Source: Symbiobacteriaceae bacterium
Lineage (GTDB): Bacteria; Bacillota; Sulfobacillia; Symbiobacteriales; Symbiobacteriaceae
Direction: 5' to 3'
Length of the DNA: 51,496 bases
NCBI GenBank assembly: GCA_029239785.1
Contig: JARBUG010000015.1
Coordinates: 1-51,496, forward strand
The notes under the pieces were generated by a model, which made no database searches, was not told the DNA's origin, and saw only the letters and a program-made list of their open reading frames with translations. Position numbers and translations under genes: made by a program. How positions within the stretch are numbered: the first letter of the stretch is position 1; every line of letters starts with the position of its first letter. Shown piece after piece: positions 49,382 through 51,496 of this stretch.

Positions 49382-51265
49382 ATGCGGTCTCGCCAGGCCC
49401 TGTTTCAGCGGGTCTCGGCCAGCCTGATCATTCCGGTGACCTTCCTGCCTCTGGCCGCGATTTTGCTCGCGCTGGGAACACAGTTAGGCATCGCACCTCT
49501 GGAGGCCGCCGGACGGTCGTTACTGCAAGTCTGGCTGCCCCTGATATTTGGCATAGGTATTAGCATTGGCTTTACTGAGGGCGACGGGATGGGCGTCCTA
49601 TCGACGGTGGCCGGTTACTTGACCATGGTTGCCGTGGCAGAGAAGGTTGCCGGAGATCCGAGTCTGCATCTCGGCGTGCTGGGCGGCATTGTTGCGGGCG
49701 CCGTCTGCGCCTGGTTTTTCAACAAAGTGAAAGATACGAGCCTGCCCGAGTACCTGGCGCTGTTCAGCGGCAAGCGGCTCGGGCCCCTGGTGGGCGCCCT
49801 GGCGGGTCTGGTGTTGGGCTTCCTGTTCGGGGCCGCGTGGCCACCGATTCAGCGCAGCATCATCGCCCTGGGCGAATGGATGTACCAAAGCGGCGGGGTT
49901 GGCATCTTTGCCTATGGTGCCACGCTGCGGGTGCTGATTCCCACGGGGCTGCACCATATTTTGATGCAGTTGGTCGATTACCAGATTGGCGGCTGGATGG
50001 ACCCGGAATCTGGCAAGATGGTGGCGGGGGAGTATGTGCGGTTCCTCGCAGGCGACCCGTCGGCGGGCCGGATTCTTTCCGGCTTTTTTCTGACGCTGGG
50101 GTTCGGGCCGCTGGGGGCTGCCCTGGCAATGACGCATGAGGCGAAGCCATCGCAGCGCCGCAAGGTGGGCGGTTTGATGACCACCGCCGCGCTGACAGCG
50201 ATGTTGCTGGGCGTGACGGAGCCGATTGAGTTCGCTTTCATTTTCGCCTCGCCGCTGTTGTTTGCATTGCACATCATACTTGCCGGGCTGGGGTCGCTGG
50301 TGGCGTGGGCGCTCAATATTCATCTGGGCGGATATGCCCTGCCGATGATTCTGATTAACTGGCGCCTCCAGCAGAATGGCTGGCTGCTAATTCCGCTGGG
50401 GCTCGTGTTTACGGCGGTGTATTATGTCTCGTTCCGGGCTGTGATCCGGTGGCGCAGGCCGCCGATTCTGGGGCAGGTGGAGGAAGGCGCCCCGGGCGTG
50501 TCGGGCGATTCGGGCCGGTCGGGCCCCGGGACTGAGCGTGGCGAGGCTGGTGCTTTGCTGGCGGCCCTGGGCGGGGCGGGGAACGTGGTAACGCTGGATG
50601 CCTGCATGACGAGGCTGCGCCTGGTGGTGCGCGACCCCGGTGCGGTGGATGATGCGAGGCTCAGGCAGCTGGGTGCGGCGGCGGTGCTGCGGCCCGGGGC
50701 GGGGGAAGTGCAGGTCGTGGTGGGCGCCCGGGCCGGCGAGCTGGCTGCCCGGGTGAAGGCGGTGGGGGCGGGCGAGGCCCCGGCCCCGCCTCCGGCGCCC
50801 TTGGTCACTCTCCTCAGCCCTCTCGGCGGCACCATCGTCCCGCTCGACCAGGTACCCGACCCGGTCTTTGCGGGGCGCTTGGCCGGCGATGGCGTCGCCA
50901 TTCTGCCCACCAGCGGCCAGATCCTCGCCCCGGCCACCGGGCGGGTCGTCCTGGTCTTCCCGGGCGGCCACGCACTCGGCCTCGCTACCCCAGACGGCCT
51001 CGAACTGCTCATCCATATCGGCATCGACACCGTGGCCCTGCAGGGCCAGGGCTTCCACATCGCCGTCAAGGAGGGCGACCAGGTCACAGCGGGCGACACG
51101 CTGGGTCATTTTGATCCGGCGACCATCGAAGCCGCCGGCAAGTCGCTCATCTCCCCAGTACTCATTACCAATCCCGATGCTGCCACCCAAATCAGCCGCA
51201 TCGCCGATGGCACCGTGCGAGCCGGTGAGCCCTTGCTCCTGGTGCGGCGCCCTGCCCAGCCATAA
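49382..51265 (+). CDS. PTS permease EIICBA, glucose/N-acetylglucosamine family
   Basis: 627 residues, all three PTS domains fused in the order C-B-A. EIIC (about 1-365) has about ten membrane helices, with VLIPTGLHHILMQLVDYQIG characteristic of the Glc family. EIIB (about 390-460) carries the phosphorylated Cys in LDACMTRLRL (about 406). EIIA (about 475-620) is the Crr-like domain with the active His in LLIHIGIDTV (about 543). It takes in and phosphorylates the sugar handled by the two upstream enzymes. Downstream of chbG by 26 bp with a weak ribosome site (AAGGGG), probably one operon. It replaces the Lac-family chbBCA permease of E. coli. Confidence 0.95.
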   Translation: MRSRQALFQRVSASLIIPVTFLPLAAILLALGTQLGIAPLEAAGRSLLQVWLPLIFGIGISIGFTEGDGMGVLSTVAGYLTMVAVAEKVAGDPSLHLGVLGGIVAGAVCAWFFNKVKDTSLPEYLALFSGKRLGPLVGALAGLVLGFLFGAAWPPIQRSIIALGEWMYQSGGVGIFAYGATLRVLIPTGLHHILMQLVDYQIGGWMDPESGKMVAGEYVRFLAGDPSAGRILSGFFLTLGFGPLGAALAMTHEAKPSQRRKVGGLMTTAALTAMLLGVTEPIEFAFIFASPLLFALHIILAGLGSLVAWALNIHLGGYALPMILINWRLQQNGWLLIPLGLVFTAVYYVSFRAVIRWRRPPILGQVEEGAPGVSGDSGRSGPGTERGEAGALLAALGGAGNVVTLDACMTRLRLVVRDPGAVDDARLRQLGAAAVLRPGAGEVQVVVGARAGELAARVKAVGAGEAPAPPPAPLVTLLSPLGGTIVPLDQVPDPVFAGRLAGDGVAILPTSGQILAPATGRVVLVFPGGHALGLATPDGLELLIHIGIDTVALQGQGFHIAVKEGDQVTAGDTLGHFDPATIEAAGKSLISPVLITNPDAATQISRIADGTVRAGEPLLLVRRPAQP

Positions 51266-51271
51266 AACAAG

Positions 51272-51300
51272 ACCGCCGGGGCATGGCCCCCGGCGGTTTT
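51272..51300 (+). terminator. Terminator of the GH4-ChbG-PTS operon
   Basis: ACCGCCGGGG / CCCCGGCGGT, a perfect 10-bp stem with a 6-nt loop followed by TTTTC, 6 nt after the PTS stop codon. Confidence 0.85.
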
Positions 51301-51307
51301 CATTACC

Positions 51308-51493
51308 TTATACAGTTTCGAGGCCGGCCACCGCCGCATAGGTAGCGCATAACTCCAAAAGCTCCTCAGGTTCCATTTCGTTCTTCCCCCAGGCGTCCAG
51401 AGCGACCCTGGTGAAGTCGGTGGCCCCTGCCTCCAGCAGTTTGGAGAGCACAAGGGGCAGTTCATCCTTAGGCGTAATCTTACACGTTCCCAT
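51308..51493 (-). CDS. Small acidic protein of unknown function, possibly cut by window edge
   Basis: ATG 51493 gives 61 residues, mostly helical and acidic (KDELPLVLSKLLEAGATDF near the start). The frame stays open to the window edge, so the real start may lie outside. Only three bases precede the ATG, so no ribosome site can be judged. It is convergent with the PTS operon, whose terminator lies 8 bp beyond its stop. No family recognised. Confidence 0.5.
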   Translation of the reverse strand: MGTCKITPKDELPLVLSKLLEAGATDFTRVALDAWGKNEMEPEELLELCATYAAVAGLETV

Positions 51494-51496
51494 TTT

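Noticed and set aside
1-51496. tRNA, rRNA, CRISPR arrays and IS elements
   Set aside because: None were seen. There are no regularly spaced repeats with spacers and no transposase frames; tRNA detection by eye is not exhaustive.

Overview
The window looks like chromosome from a high-GC, Gram-positive endospore former. The evidence is a GerA/GerB/GerC/small-GerD germinant-receptor operon, the sporulation-associated kinase PrkA, many GTG/TTG starts behind strong GGAGG-type ribosome sites, a Glc-family PTS permease and an MreB-family protein. From memory the style resembles Symbiobacterium-like Firmicutes; no search was possible.

Layout. 1-8492 is the 3' part of a giant Fn3/Ig-type surface protein. 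8591-17422 holds prkA, split in two by a 6,936-bp integrated element (9534-16481). Inside the element are a KAP-type P-loop NTPase, a MobA/MobL relaxase, an IncQ/Ti-like oriT, a small TraD-like protein, an uncatalogued 56-residue ORF and a large serine recombinase. The two junctions share a 12-bp core in the same codon phase, so excision would rebuild a 631-codon prkA without a scar, and the circular junction would carry an almost perfectly symmetric attP. This is arranged like the skin (sigK) type of sporulation intervening element, but the intruder is an integrative mobilizable element. 17466-20650 is an ABC exporter operon with a CPBP protease and a shortened ABC ATPase. It is divergent from a MalT/LAL-type LuxR regulator (20849-23551).

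23644-33025 is one minus-strand cluster: Ser/Thr kinase, GrpE, Hsp70 with two zinc ribbons, tail-anchored J-like/TPR protein, zinc-ribbon/TM/coiled-coil protein, and a ClpA/ClpC-like unfoldase. It reads as a self-contained, probably membrane-tethered chaperone-kinase system distinct from housekeeping DnaK-DnaJ-GrpE. Upstream on the same strand are a 1,888-residue secreted PKD/vWA/F5-8C protein, a CBS plus HEPN-like protein and an MreB-like protein. 41311-42204 is a TPR protein followed by a 72-bp tandem repeat.

42338-46663 is the ger operon (A-B-C-D) with a SigG-like promoter. A Gly/Glu/Lys-rich lipoprotein is divergent from it. 47231-51265 is a chitobiose-type operon: GH4 phosphoglycosidase, ChbG-type deacetylase and PTS IICBA, resembling the chbF-chbG pair of E. 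coli but with a different PTS family. A small minus-strand ORF lies at the right edge.

The observations I rank highest are the in-frame, excisable-looking mobilizable element inside prkA and the kinase-Hsp70-Clp cluster.
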